From: Lentimicrobiaceae bacterium
Lineage (GTDB): Bacteria; Bacteroidota; Bacteroidia; Bacteroidales; WCHB1-69
Assembly (NCBI GenBank): GCA_009776395.1
Contig: WRNX01000062.1
Location: forward strand, 1 to 7,269
Direction: 5' to 3'
Length of the DNA: 7,269 nt
Below are positions 1-6,192 of this stretch, one piece after another. The notes below the pieces were generated by a model. It was not told where the DNA came from, ran no database searches, and worked only from the letters and a program-made list of their open reading frames with translations. Each line of letters opens with the position of its first letter. Position 1 is the stretch's first letter. The translations under genes were made by a program, and so were the position numbers.

Positions 1-99
1 TTTTTTAAAATGTTCGGGCAGATATTCATAATCGGTATCTAAGCCCACACACACATGCCCCTTAGTGGCAACGTGAAGAAAAAGTTTGTCTATAATCAT
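1..99 (-). CDS. pyrF: Orotidine-5'-phosphate decarboxylase, type 2 (N-terminal part, cut by window edge)
   Basis: Reading the minus strand from ATG at 99-97 gives 33 uninterrupted codons to the window edge. The translation begins M-I-I-D-K-L-F and continues H-V-C-V-G-L-D-T-D-Y, then L-P-E-H-F-K-K. The C-V-G-L-D-T-D block followed by a P-E-H helix is the N-terminal signature of the long (type 2) OMP decarboxylases usual in Bacteroidota; the Asp of G-L-D lies in the first beta strand, which contributes to the orotidine pocket. The enzyme is cytoplasmic and performs the last step of UMP synthesis, decarboxylating OMP. The ATG lies two bases beyond the TAG stop of the upstream sprE gene, so the two are probably co-transcribed and perhaps translationally coupled. 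The catalytic Lys/Asp motifs lie outside the window, so the call rests on the N-terminal motif alone. Confidence 0.85.
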   Translation of the reverse strand, partial: MIIDKLFLHVATKGHVCVGLDTDYEYLPEHFKK

Positions 100-101
100 T
101 A

Positions 102-2957
102 CTATTGATAATTTTCTTTGAAAAAACTATTATACATATACCTTTCGTCAGGTTTGTTGTAATAAATGGAATAGTTAGTGGCTGAAATGGCGAAAACGGT
201 AAGCCCTTTATCTTTAATGGAGGGTTCAAATACATCATTGGTTGTCAATGCAATATAGTAGTTCATGGCATCTGTTTTTCCCTTAAATCTTGCAATGGTT
301 ACCAATTGTTCATCTTGATTAATGTAAAAACTGTTAATATTAAATCTATCCAAACTGAAATAAGTAGAGTTAAAATTAGATATATCATACTTCACATCGG
401 TTACAGTTTTTTTATGCACATCCACAAGAATAATGATATAATGTTGTTCATCTATATTAGGATTAAAAGGGGATTCAATAGATGCAGTACCTGTTTCAAT
501 TCCTGTTTCAGTACCTGTTCCGGTTTCCGTGTTTACAGCAGGATCATTTACTTCACCCAAAAATTGAGAAACATTGGTAAGTGTGGACAAATATATTTTC
601 GCTAATTCCGTTACAGGTTCTTTGGGGTAATCTTTAATAATTTGTGTTAAAGCATCCTTTAAGGCTTCTTCACCTTGAATTTGTCCTAACGCAACGGCTC
701 TTAGATAGGAAGTTTTTGCAATTAAAGCGCCATCATCAGTGAGCGTAAGCAGTTCATCGGCAAGTTGTACTGTTCTTTCCCATTGTTTGGTTGTATATAT
801 TTTATGAAGTTGCTCATATTTTCTATCGTTTTCTTTTGCCGCTTCCACCAATTTTCTGTAGTAATCGGGATCTAAAATTAATTTTGCATAATCAGTATCA
901 GGATATTTGGTAAGAATGATATTCTTTGCTTCATCTGCTTTAGCGTTGTTTTTTAGTTTGGTGTAATTGGTCCAAAGCAAGAAATAACTTGGTAAAACTA
1001 ATTCATGGTTTGGAAAACGTTGAATGAGTTTTTCTAACATTTCATTCGATCGTTTTAAGTCGTTCAATTGGTCAAAATAGATAATACCTGCGTTGTACAT
1101 TGCATTTGCAATCAACATATTCGATGAATCCATAGCTTCTGGCGTCATGGGCAGGTCTTGGGTATAGTATGCCGGTTTTTTAGGATCGGTCTCTCTTCTT
1201 ACAATTGGATTTCCGTCTGCATCAAATTCTTCTTCCTCTTCTTTGCTTTCTCCGGAGTTCATATCAGCCATATCTTCAAACGAAATAGCTGTTTTATTAC
1301 TAATTCTCCAGTTATCTTCCAATTTTCTATTTCCAAAACGTCTGTAAAATTCTGTAGCGCCTTGACTGACTAATCCGGGATTATAGAAATACCACTTATT
1401 GCTTGTTCCCTGTGTGTTAACGTTTACATTGGCAAAGTTTTGTGTTGCTTGAAGCGCCAACATTCTGTCGGCTTCTTCTTTCGCTAATCTGCGCTCTTCT
1501 TCCGTATAATTGGCAATCATCGTATTTACCCATCTTTGTCGTTCACTTTCACTCATTTTGGCAATACGTTGCAAACTGTCTTGCAATTGAATGACTTCTA
1601 AATTTTCCACCAAATCTCTTAAAATAGACGCTTTTTTAATAATTGCTTCGCTGTTAGGATAATTGGATGGCAACGACATCAGCGCAGTATCGTAGTAGGC
1701 TTGTGCTTTCACATATTCTTCTTCATGAAAATAGATGTCTGCCAACGAAATGGAAGAAAATGTTCTTTGGTAATCGTTGTTGGTATAAGCTGCTACCGAT
1801 TGGGCAAGGTAATATTCTCTATCGGCGTCATTGTCGTCAATGCGGGCAATTTCGGAAAAAGCAAAGTAAATTTGGTCTTTATAATCTTCATTTTTAGACT
1901 CTTTCAACATTTTGTTCAATTCTTTGATGATCGCTTTTTTTGATAGCGGCGAGCCATCATAATTTACAGCCAAGTGCATTCGGGCGCTAAACTCCATATC
2001 GTAGTTGGTATTCGATTTGATTACTTTCAAAAACCAATTTTGAGCGGCTTGTTGCTTGTCTAATTTTTCATATAACTGTCCTAAAATAAAATATAATCTC
2101 ACTTTAAAATCTTTTTTAGGGCGGTATTGTAACGCCATTTTAATATTGTCAATGGCTTCCTCGAAATCTTTATTTGGGGATAACAAGTTATATTCTGCTT
2201 CTGCGGCATAATATTGAAGCCGAACATCATCGGTTATTTTACGGGTAACGGTTTTCTTTTTATTTTTTGAACTGCTTGCGGGTTTCTTTGATTGTGTAGT
2301 TGTTTTTTTCTTTTTAGCATATTTGCTCTTTTTTTTGGGAGGCGTTTTAGATTTTGCTTTTATTTCATCGTCATCTTTAATCGTATTTGATTTTATTTTA
2401 CTCTGAAAGATGAATGGTTCCACTTCTTCCAAAAGAGATTGAGCGCGAAGAAAATAATCTTGTTGCATTTCTGCCCGCGCAATCCAAATGGTGGCTTCTT
2501 CCACGCTGCCCCAATCGCTGTATGCGTTTATAACATAGTTGAATACACGCTTTGCCTCGTTGTAATCCTGTTTATAAAAATAGGCTTTTCCCATCATCAT
2601 GTAGGCGGAATTCATGGTCTTTACATACTCTTTTCCTCTGAGTAAAATAGAGTGTTTAAACACCGATTTTGACGCTTTTTCTATTGCCCTATCAAAGGAT
2701 GGAAAGGCAGAAGTTAAATCTTGTTTAGGAGGGTAAAAATAGACAGGAAGGATTTCCAAAAAATTGTCCTTTCTTTTTTTATTCAAGTCTTCAACTCCTT
2801 TATTAAGCGCTTCTTTTCCATTGAAGTTCACATTATAAGTGGAAGTTACTGTGTGGTATGCGCGGTTACCAAAAGTATTTTTTCGGGTAGAACATCCTGC
2901 ACCAAACAATAAAACAACGCTCAAAAAGAATATCCAAAAATTAGATTTGTTTTTCAA
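102..2957 (-). CDS. sprE: Type IX secretion system TPR lipoprotein SprE/PorW
   Basis: A 951-residue outer-membrane lipoprotein of the Bacteroidota T9SS (SprE in gliding flavobacteria, PorW in Porphyromonas). Family work places it in the periplasm, linking the PorK/N ring to the outer-membrane translocon. The first 22 residues are a lipoprotein signal: a short basic start, a hydrophobic stretch, then F-G-A-G-C with Cys22 as lipidation site. The residues after Cys (S-T-R-K-N) are not acidic, so there is no surface-export signal and a periplasmic location fits. The family hallmark C-S-T-R-K-N-T-F followed by R-A-Y-H, T-S-T-Y-N-V and N-G-K-E-A-L is present. TPR-like helical repeats occupy about 110-180, 245-460 and 610-800. 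The conserved block W-Y-F-Y-N-P (522-527) with G-N-R-K-L-E-D-N-W-R (542-551) is typical of SprE. A SPOR-like C-terminal domain spans about 838-935. The start is TTG (2957-2955): the in-frame stop TAA is at 2984-2982, no in-frame ATG lies between, and a later ATG would lose the lipobox. Oddities are a Lys-rich insert (199-241) and a Thr/Gly/Glu hinge (811-825). Confidence 0.92.
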   Translation of the reverse strand: MKNKSNFWIFFLSVVLLFGAGCSTRKNTFGNRAYHTVTSTYNVNFNGKEALNKGVEDLNKKRKDNFLEILPVYFYPPKQDLTSAFPSFDRAIEKASKSVFKHSILLRGKEYVKTMNSAYMMMGKAYFYKQDYNEAKRVFNYVINAYSDWGSVEEATIWIARAEMQQDYFLRAQSLLEEVEPFIFQSKIKSNTIKDDDEIKAKSKTPPKKKSKYAKKKKTTTQSKKPASSSKNKKKTVTRKITDDVRLQYYAAEAEYNLLSPNKDFEEAIDNIKMALQYRPKKDFKVRLYFILGQLYEKLDKQQAAQNWFLKVIKSNTNYDMEFSARMHLAVNYDGSPLSKKAIIKELNKMLKESKNEDYKDQIYFAFSEIARIDDNDADREYYLAQSVAAYTNNDYQRTFSSISLADIYFHEEEYVKAQAYYDTALMSLPSNYPNSEAIIKKASILRDLVENLEVIQLQDSLQRIAKMSESERQRWVNTMIANYTEEERRLAKEEADRMLALQATQNFANVNVNTQGTSNKWYFYNPGLVSQGATEFYRRFGNRKLEDNWRISNKTAISFEDMADMNSGESKEEEEEFDADGNPIVRRETDPKKPAYYTQDLPMTPEAMDSSNMLIANAMYNAGIIYFDQLNDLKRSNEMLEKLIQRFPNHELVLPSYFLLWTNYTKLKNNAKADEAKNIILTKYPDTDYAKLILDPDYYRKLVEAAKENDRKYEQLHKIYTTKQWERTVQLADELLTLTDDGALIAKTSYLRAVALGQIQGEEALKDALTQIIKDYPKEPVTELAKIYLSTLTNVSQFLGEVNDPAVNTETGTGTETGIETGTASIESPFNPNIDEQHYIIILVDVHKKTVTDVKYDISNFNSTYFSLDRFNINSFYINQDEQLVTIARFKGKTDAMNYYIALTTNDVFEPSIKDKGLTVFAISATNYSIYYNKPDERYMYNSFFKENYQ
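483..530 (-). repeat. Imperfect coding microrepeat (Thr-Gly/Thr-Glu hinge) in sprE
   Basis: On the plus strand the segment repeats variants of cctgtttca/cctgttcc. In sprE it encodes T-E-T-G-T-G-T-E-T-G-I-E-T-G-T-A, about residues 810-825. It separates the TPR array from the SPOR-like C-terminal domain and looks like a flexible linker. Imperfect short repeats of this kind can change copy number by slippage in units that keep frame. Confidence 0.7.
2235..2363 (-). other. Lysine-rich low-complexity insert in sprE
   Basis: Codons 199-241 of sprE encode a strongly basic, Ser/Thr/Pro-containing stretch (for example P-P-K-K-K-S-K-Y-A-K-K-K-K, then S-K-N-K-K-K). It falls between two TPR groups. On the coding strand it contains A-runs, including eight in a row (T-run at 2329-2336 on the plus strand). 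It is probably disordered. A length change in an A-run would shift the frame and truncate the protein. Confidence 0.75.
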
Positions 2958-3119
2958 AATAATCAGTAAAATTAAAATGATTTAACGCGCATTGTGAAAA
3001 ATTATTTTTTCAGATGATTATTTATAAAGCGGCTAATTTATTTTTAAAGCTCCTATTATTTGTATTTAACGATTTGCATTCCATTTTTTCATTCATAATT
3101 TATCAAAAAGATTACCATT

Positions 3120-3180
3120 AAAAAAAAAATTAACTCTAAATAAAGTAAAAAAAAATCGTATTAAAAAAATTATATTTTTG
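3120..3180 (+). promoter_or_regulatory. Probable rplS promoter: A-tracts plus Bacteroidota -7 element
   Basis: TATTTTTG at 3173-3180 matches the Bacteroidota primary sigma -7 element TAnnTTTG, which predicts transcription starting near 3186-3190 and a leader of about 35-40 nt before rplS. No convincing -33 TTG lies at the expected distance. Instead the upstream region has A-tracts of 10 (3120-3129), 9 (3147-3155) and 7 (3163-3169), which could act like an UP element, as is common for ribosomal-protein genes. The remaining divergent spacer (2958-3119) is A/T-rich; I found no clear minus-strand TAnnTTTG for sprE there. Confidence 0.65.
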
Positions 3181-3225
3181 CACCCCTCAAATAAAAAGTG
3201 TTTTTAACGAATAAAATAGACGAAG

Positions 3226-3582
3226 ATGAAAAAGGAACTAATTCAATATGTGGAAGATAACTTTATAGAAGTAAAACAATTTCCAAAATTTAAAGCGGGT
3301 GATACCGTTACCGTTGCATATCGTATTGTAGAAGGCGCCAAAGAACGTATTCAGCAGTTTCAAGGCGTAGTGTTACAAATAGGAGGTCATGGGAAAACTA
3401 AAACGTTCACCGTTCGCAAAATTTCAGGAGGTATTGGCGTAGAAAGAATTTTTCCGTTTGCATCCCCTTTCGTTTCCGAAATTGTGGTTAATAAAAGAGG
3501 CGTAGTGCGCCGTGCGCGTATCTATTACCTTAGAGCTCTTACAGGCAAAAAAGCCCGTATAAAAGAACGTAGAGGAAAATAG
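3226..3582 (+). CDS. rplS: 50S ribosomal protein L19
   Basis: The 118-residue product has the usual length and signatures of bL19: F-K-A-G-D-T-V-T-V (23-31), R-I-Q-Q-F-Q-G-V-V (41-49), T-F-T-V-R-K-I-S-G-G-I-G-V-E-R-I-F-P (60-77), then R-R-A-R-I-Y-Y-L-R (95-103) and a basic tail. L19 lies at the 30S-50S interface of the large subunit. The ATG start gives M-K-K-E-L-I-Q-Y, matching the family N terminus. No Shine-Dalgarno sequence is visible, as expected in this phylum. The gene has its own promoter upstream and an intrinsic terminator 29 bases after its stop, so it looks like a single-gene transcript. The usual bacterial neighbours trmD and rpsP are absent. Confidence 0.97.
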   Translation: MKKELIQYVEDNFIEVKQFPKFKAGDTVTVAYRIVEGAKERIQQFQGVVLQIGGHGKTKTFTVRKISGGIGVERIFPFASPFVSEIVVNKRGVVRRARIYYLRALTGKKARIKERRGK

Positions 3583-3610
3583 AATAAAATAAATTGGTTT
3601 AATAATCTTG

Positions 3611-3636
3611 AAAAGCGGCGTTACCGCCGCTTTTTT
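3611..3636 (+). terminator. Rho-independent terminator of rplS
   Basis: AAAAGCGGCG (3611-3620) pairs with CGCCGCTTTT (3625-3634) across the loop TTAC, giving a six-pair G/C stem extended by four A-U pairs. The T-run at 3631-3636 follows. It starts 29 bases past the rplS stop and 17 bases separate its end from the mce ATG, so it should isolate rplS from the downstream genes. Confidence 0.9.
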
Positions 3637-3652
3637 ATTAAATATTTTTATC

Positions 3653-4054
3653 ATGAACATATCCCATATTGAACACATCGGCATTGCCGTAAAAGATCTA
3701 AAATCCGCAATCCCTTACTATGAAGATGTATTAGGATTGAAATGTTATAACATTGAAGAGGTTACAGATCAAAAAGTGAAAACCGCTTTTTTTAAAGTTG
3801 GACAAACTAAAATAGAACTGTTAGAACCCACCTCAGAAGAGAGCGCCGTTGCCAAATTTATTGAAAAAAAAGGAGAAGGTGTGCATCATATCGCATTTCG
3901 GGTGGATAGTGTAGCCGAAGCATTGGCAGAGTGCGAAAGCAAAGGTGTGCAACTTATTGACAAAGTCCCCAGAAAAGGTGCCGAAGGACTCTCTATTGCA
4001 TTCCTGCACCCAAAATCCACCGCAGGCGTACTCACCGAGTTTTGTGAAGAATAA
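3653..4054 (+). CDS. mce: Methylmalonyl-CoA epimerase (VOC superfamily)
   Basis: A 133-residue vicinal-oxygen-chelate protein that interconverts (2R)- and (2S)-methylmalonyl-CoA in the cytoplasm, linking succinyl-CoA (through methylmalonyl-CoA mutase) to propionyl-CoA. Two beta-alpha-beta-beta-beta modules are visible. The expected divalent-metal ligands are His8 (I-E-H-I-G-I-A-V), Glu55 (K-I-E-L-L-E-P), His78 or His79 (G-V-H-H-I-A-F) and Glu129 (L-T-E-F-C-E). The family motif E-K-K-G-E-G-V-H-H-I-A-F is intact, as is the C-terminal L-H-P-K-S-T-A-G-V-L. The start is ATG 3653. An in-frame TTG at 3608 would add 15 residues but would place coding sequence across the rplS terminator, and the family begins at M-x-x-S-H-I-E-H-I. 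Mutase and decarboxylase partners are not in this window. No terminator separates it from the next gene. Confidence 0.95.
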   Translation: MNISHIEHIGIAVKDLKSAIPYYEDVLGLKCYNIEEVTDQKVKTAFFKVGQTKIELLEPTSEESAVAKFIEKKGEGVHHIAFRVDSVAEALAECESKGVQLIDKVPRKGAEGLSIAFLHPKSTAGVLTEFCEE

Positions 4055-4070
4055 TTTAGAAATTAAATTT

Positions 4071-4126
4071 AAACATTAAACATTAAACATTAATCATTAA
4101 TCATTAAACATTAATCATTAATCACT
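4071..4126 (+). repeat. Eight tandem heptamers AAWCATT abutting a start codon
   Basis: The segment divides exactly into eight 7-base units: AAACATT three times, AATCATT twice, AAACATT, AATCATT, and a last unit AATCACT. The next base is the A of the ATG of the secreted deiminase. The array therefore forms the whole proximal 5' leader of that gene and most of the 72-base gap after mce. The only internal variation is A/T at unit position 3 plus the final base change. Seven is not a multiple of three, but the array is non-coding, so copy-number change would alter leader length or promoter-to-start spacing, not the protein. Confidence 0.95.
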
Positions 4127-6190
4127 ATGAAAAAAAATCTATTACTTATTTTTGCACTCATTACAAGCGTTTTTACATTATTAGCCCAACCCATCTATAA
4201 CGAAGCCGGGATTCAGTTGCATCACTCCCCTTCCCAGGAAGAAATAGAGTGGGCAATAAGCAAAGGTTATGATACACTTAGAACCGCTCCAACTCCTCCT
4301 CCTATGGGACAAATACGTCCTATCGCAGAATGGGAACCTGCCGAAGCCGTACTTATTCGCTATCCTTTGGGAATCCCGTACTCGTTAATTAAAGCGATGG
4401 CTGAAGATATTAAAGTAATTACAGTCGTATCAAGTTCAGATCAACAACAAGCAATAAACAGTTATACTTCAAATGGAGTGAATATGGCTAATTGCGAATT
4501 TTTGACAGCAAATTCGAATACCTACTGGACACGTGATTACGGTCCATGGTTCATGGCAATTGATAATAACGAAGTAGGGATGTTCGATTTTAATTATAAC
4601 CGGCCACGCCCCTTAGATAATCAAATAAATACACAACTTGCTACATATTTGTCTAATGATGGCGGTAAACCAATCAATAGGTATGCTTCAACCCTAACGC
4701 TTACAGGGGGCAATTATATGAACGACGGAAATAGTCAGGGCGCTTCTACAACACTTACACTCTCGGAAAATTCAGGAACACCACAACAACAAATAGCGGC
4801 GCAATTTTTAGAATATCTGGGTATTGATCTCCAACATTTTATTGCAGATGCTATTTATCCCTATGATAATATTCAGCATATTGATTGTTGGGGAAAATTT
4901 TTGGCGCCAGACAAAGTATTAGTTGACAGTGTTGCGCCGGGCGCTAATAATTTTGCTAAATTTCAAGCGGCGGCAGATTATTTTGCATCACAAACATCTT
5001 CTTATGGTACACCTATGAAAGTTTACAGAGTATTTGCGCCGGGAGCCACAAGTTCTTCGCCTAAAACTCCTTACTCCAATTCATTGATATTAAATAATAA
5101 AGTTTTTGTTCCAATAGGAGGCAACTCGTATGATGAAGCCGCTCTTCAAGTATATCAACAGGCAATGCCAGGCTATACGGTTATTCCTGTTACACAATTG
5201 GCAAATGAACCATGGGTGAATACTGATGCGCTCCACTGCCGCACACACGAAATTGCAGATAGATGTATGCTCTACATAAAACATCAACCCCTATGCGGAG
5301 AAATTGAAAATACAGGAAGCTTAACTTTTAATGCAGAACTATACTCTTATTGCAGTAATCCAATCATTTCAGATTCTGCAATTGTTTATTTAAGAATTGA
5401 CGGCGGTGATTATCAAGAATATAACATGACCTCTTCTGGTGATAATCAATGGGAAGTTACCATAGAAGGTCTTCCAAACGGACTCGTTGAATATTATGTT
5501 TTTGCCGCCGACGCATCAGGAAGAAGAGAGAGCCATCCTTATATTGCAAGATATACTCCAGATAAAGACTTTCACCAATTCATACTTTTTGGAGATCCGC
5601 AACCAACTTTTCCAATTTTGAGTTTGGATAAGACAAACTCAACAGTAACTTCTACAGGATATGATATTATTGAAGATTATATTGTGGTATCTAATGACGG
5701 AGACGCCGAACTTACTTTTGGAATAGTGGATATTGATTTCCATTTCTCTCACGCCAAACTCGGCGATGAAATGCTTACTATTGCTCCGCTCAGCGGAACG
5801 GTGCAGGCAGGCGAATCACAAACGATTACCCTTGCTTACGATTTCTTCAATGTAGAGAATGGGACTTACACCGGCAGTTTCAAACTGTTGAGCAACGACC
5901 CCGATAAGCCCGAAACAGAAATTACTTTATCCGCAACCCAAAACTGCATCGGTATTAATGAGTTTAATATCAATAAAACAACTATCTACCCAACACTTAC
6001 CTCCGGAAAATTCAATATTCTTTTACAAAATAATTATTCCGCAAAAGCATTTATCTATAATTCTATAGGTAAACAACTTAAAGAGATTAATTTAATTGAA
6101 GGAATGAATAGTGTTGATATTTGTAATTTTCCTGCTGGTATCTATTTTGTGAGGATTGATGCCGTTGCTTATAAGGTGATAAAATATTAA
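4127..6190 (+). CDS. Secreted PPAD-like peptidylarginine deiminase with T9SS sorting domain
   Basis: A 687-residue guanidino-group-modifying (agmatine/peptidylarginine deiminase) enzyme predicted to convert arginine residues to citrulline plus ammonia. Order of parts: signal peptide 1-20 (cleavage L-L-A/Q-P), catalytic fold about 61-383, Ig-like domain about 386-488, a further beta-sandwich of ASH/choice-of-anchor type about 494-606, and a T9SS type A sorting domain 612-687. Against P. gingivalis PPAD (recalled from memory: D130, R152, R154, H236, D238, N297, C351) the equivalents are Asp137 (W-T-R-D), Arg159 and Arg161 (N-R-P-R-P), His251 and Asp253 (H-I-D-C-W-G-K), Asn318 (Y-S-N-S-L) and Cys371 (L-H-C-R-T-H-E). 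Spacing agrees closely. The Ig part keeps V-E-Y-Y and A-A-D-A-S-G-R-R-E-S-H-P. It is about 130 residues longer than PPAD (556), mostly from the extra sandwich. ATG 4127 gives a proper signal peptide. The gene follows mce by 72 bases and ends 2 bases before a malic-enzyme gene. A free-agmatine deiminase is unlikely given secretion and the conserved Arg pair. Confidence 0.9.
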   Translation: MKKNLLLIFALITSVFTLLAQPIYNEAGIQLHHSPSQEEIEWAISKGYDTLRTAPTPPPMGQIRPIAEWEPAEAVLIRYPLGIPYSLIKAMAEDIKVITVVSSSDQQQAINSYTSNGVNMANCEFLTANSNTYWTRDYGPWFMAIDNNEVGMFDFNYNRPRPLDNQINTQLATYLSNDGGKPINRYASTLTLTGGNYMNDGNSQGASTTLTLSENSGTPQQQIAAQFLEYLGIDLQHFIADAIYPYDNIQHIDCWGKFLAPDKVLVDSVAPGANNFAKFQAAADYFASQTSSYGTPMKVYRVFAPGATSSSPKTPYSNSLILNNKVFVPIGGNSYDEAALQVYQQAMPGYTVIPVTQLANEPWVNTDALHCRTHEIADRCMLYIKHQPLCGEIENTGSLTFNAELYSYCSNPIISDSAIVYLRIDGGDYQEYNMTSSGDNQWEVTIEGLPNGLVEYYVFAADASGRRESHPYIARYTPDKDFHQFILFGDPQPTFPILSLDKTNSTVTSTGYDIIEDYIVVSNDGDAELTFGIVDIDFHFSHAKLGDEMLTIAPLSGTVQAGESQTITLAYDFFNVENGTYTGSFKLLSNDPDKPETEITLSATQNCIGINEFNINKTTIYPTLTSGKFNILLQNNYSAKAFIYNSIGKQLKEINLIEGMNSVDICNFPAGIYFVRIDAVAYKVIKY
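5960..6187 (+). other. T9SS type A C-terminal sorting domain of the deiminase
   Basis: Residues 612-687 run N-E-F-N-I, T-T-I-Y-P-T-L-T-S-G-K-F-N-I, then A-F-I-Y-N-S-I-G-K-Q, an E-G-M-N-S-V-D-I turn, F-P-A-G-I-Y-F-V-R-I and a final K-V-I-K-Y. This is the pattern of type A sorting domains (Y-P-N-P-x-x-G, N-x-x-G-K, L-x-A-G-I-Y, K-x-x-K), with Y-P-T-L replacing the usual Y-P-N-P. In this family the domain is recognised by the T9SS and normally removed when the cargo is attached to the cell surface or released. Confidence 0.9.
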
Positions 6191-6192
6191 TC

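Noticed and set aside
306..2912. Several plus-strand frames of 63-99 codons opposite sprE
   Set aside because: All are antisense to an intact 951-residue gene and rich in Phe/Ile/Cys from reverse-complemented Lys/Glu/Asn codons, with no coherent motif.
3120..3169. A-tracts upstream of rplS as helically phased bent DNA
   Set aside because: The centres are about 26 and 15 bases apart, not a consistent multiple of a helical turn; an UP-like role is enough.
3643..3650. TATTTTTA just before the mce ATG as a -7 element
   Set aside because: It lacks the final G of TAnnTTTG and would leave almost no leader before the ATG at 3653.
3424..3684. 86-codon minus-strand frame across the end of rplS and the terminator
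   Set aside because: It is antisense to rplS, crosses the terminator stem and the mce start, and shows no domain.
4053..4069. Inverted repeat AATTTA...TAAATT after the mce stop as a terminator
   Set aside because: The stem is six A/T pairs only, with no T-run after it; too weak for an intrinsic terminator.
4071..4126. Heptamer array as a CRISPR array or a replication-origin iteron set
   Set aside because: Units are 7 bases with no spacers, and no cas or replication-initiator gene is nearby.
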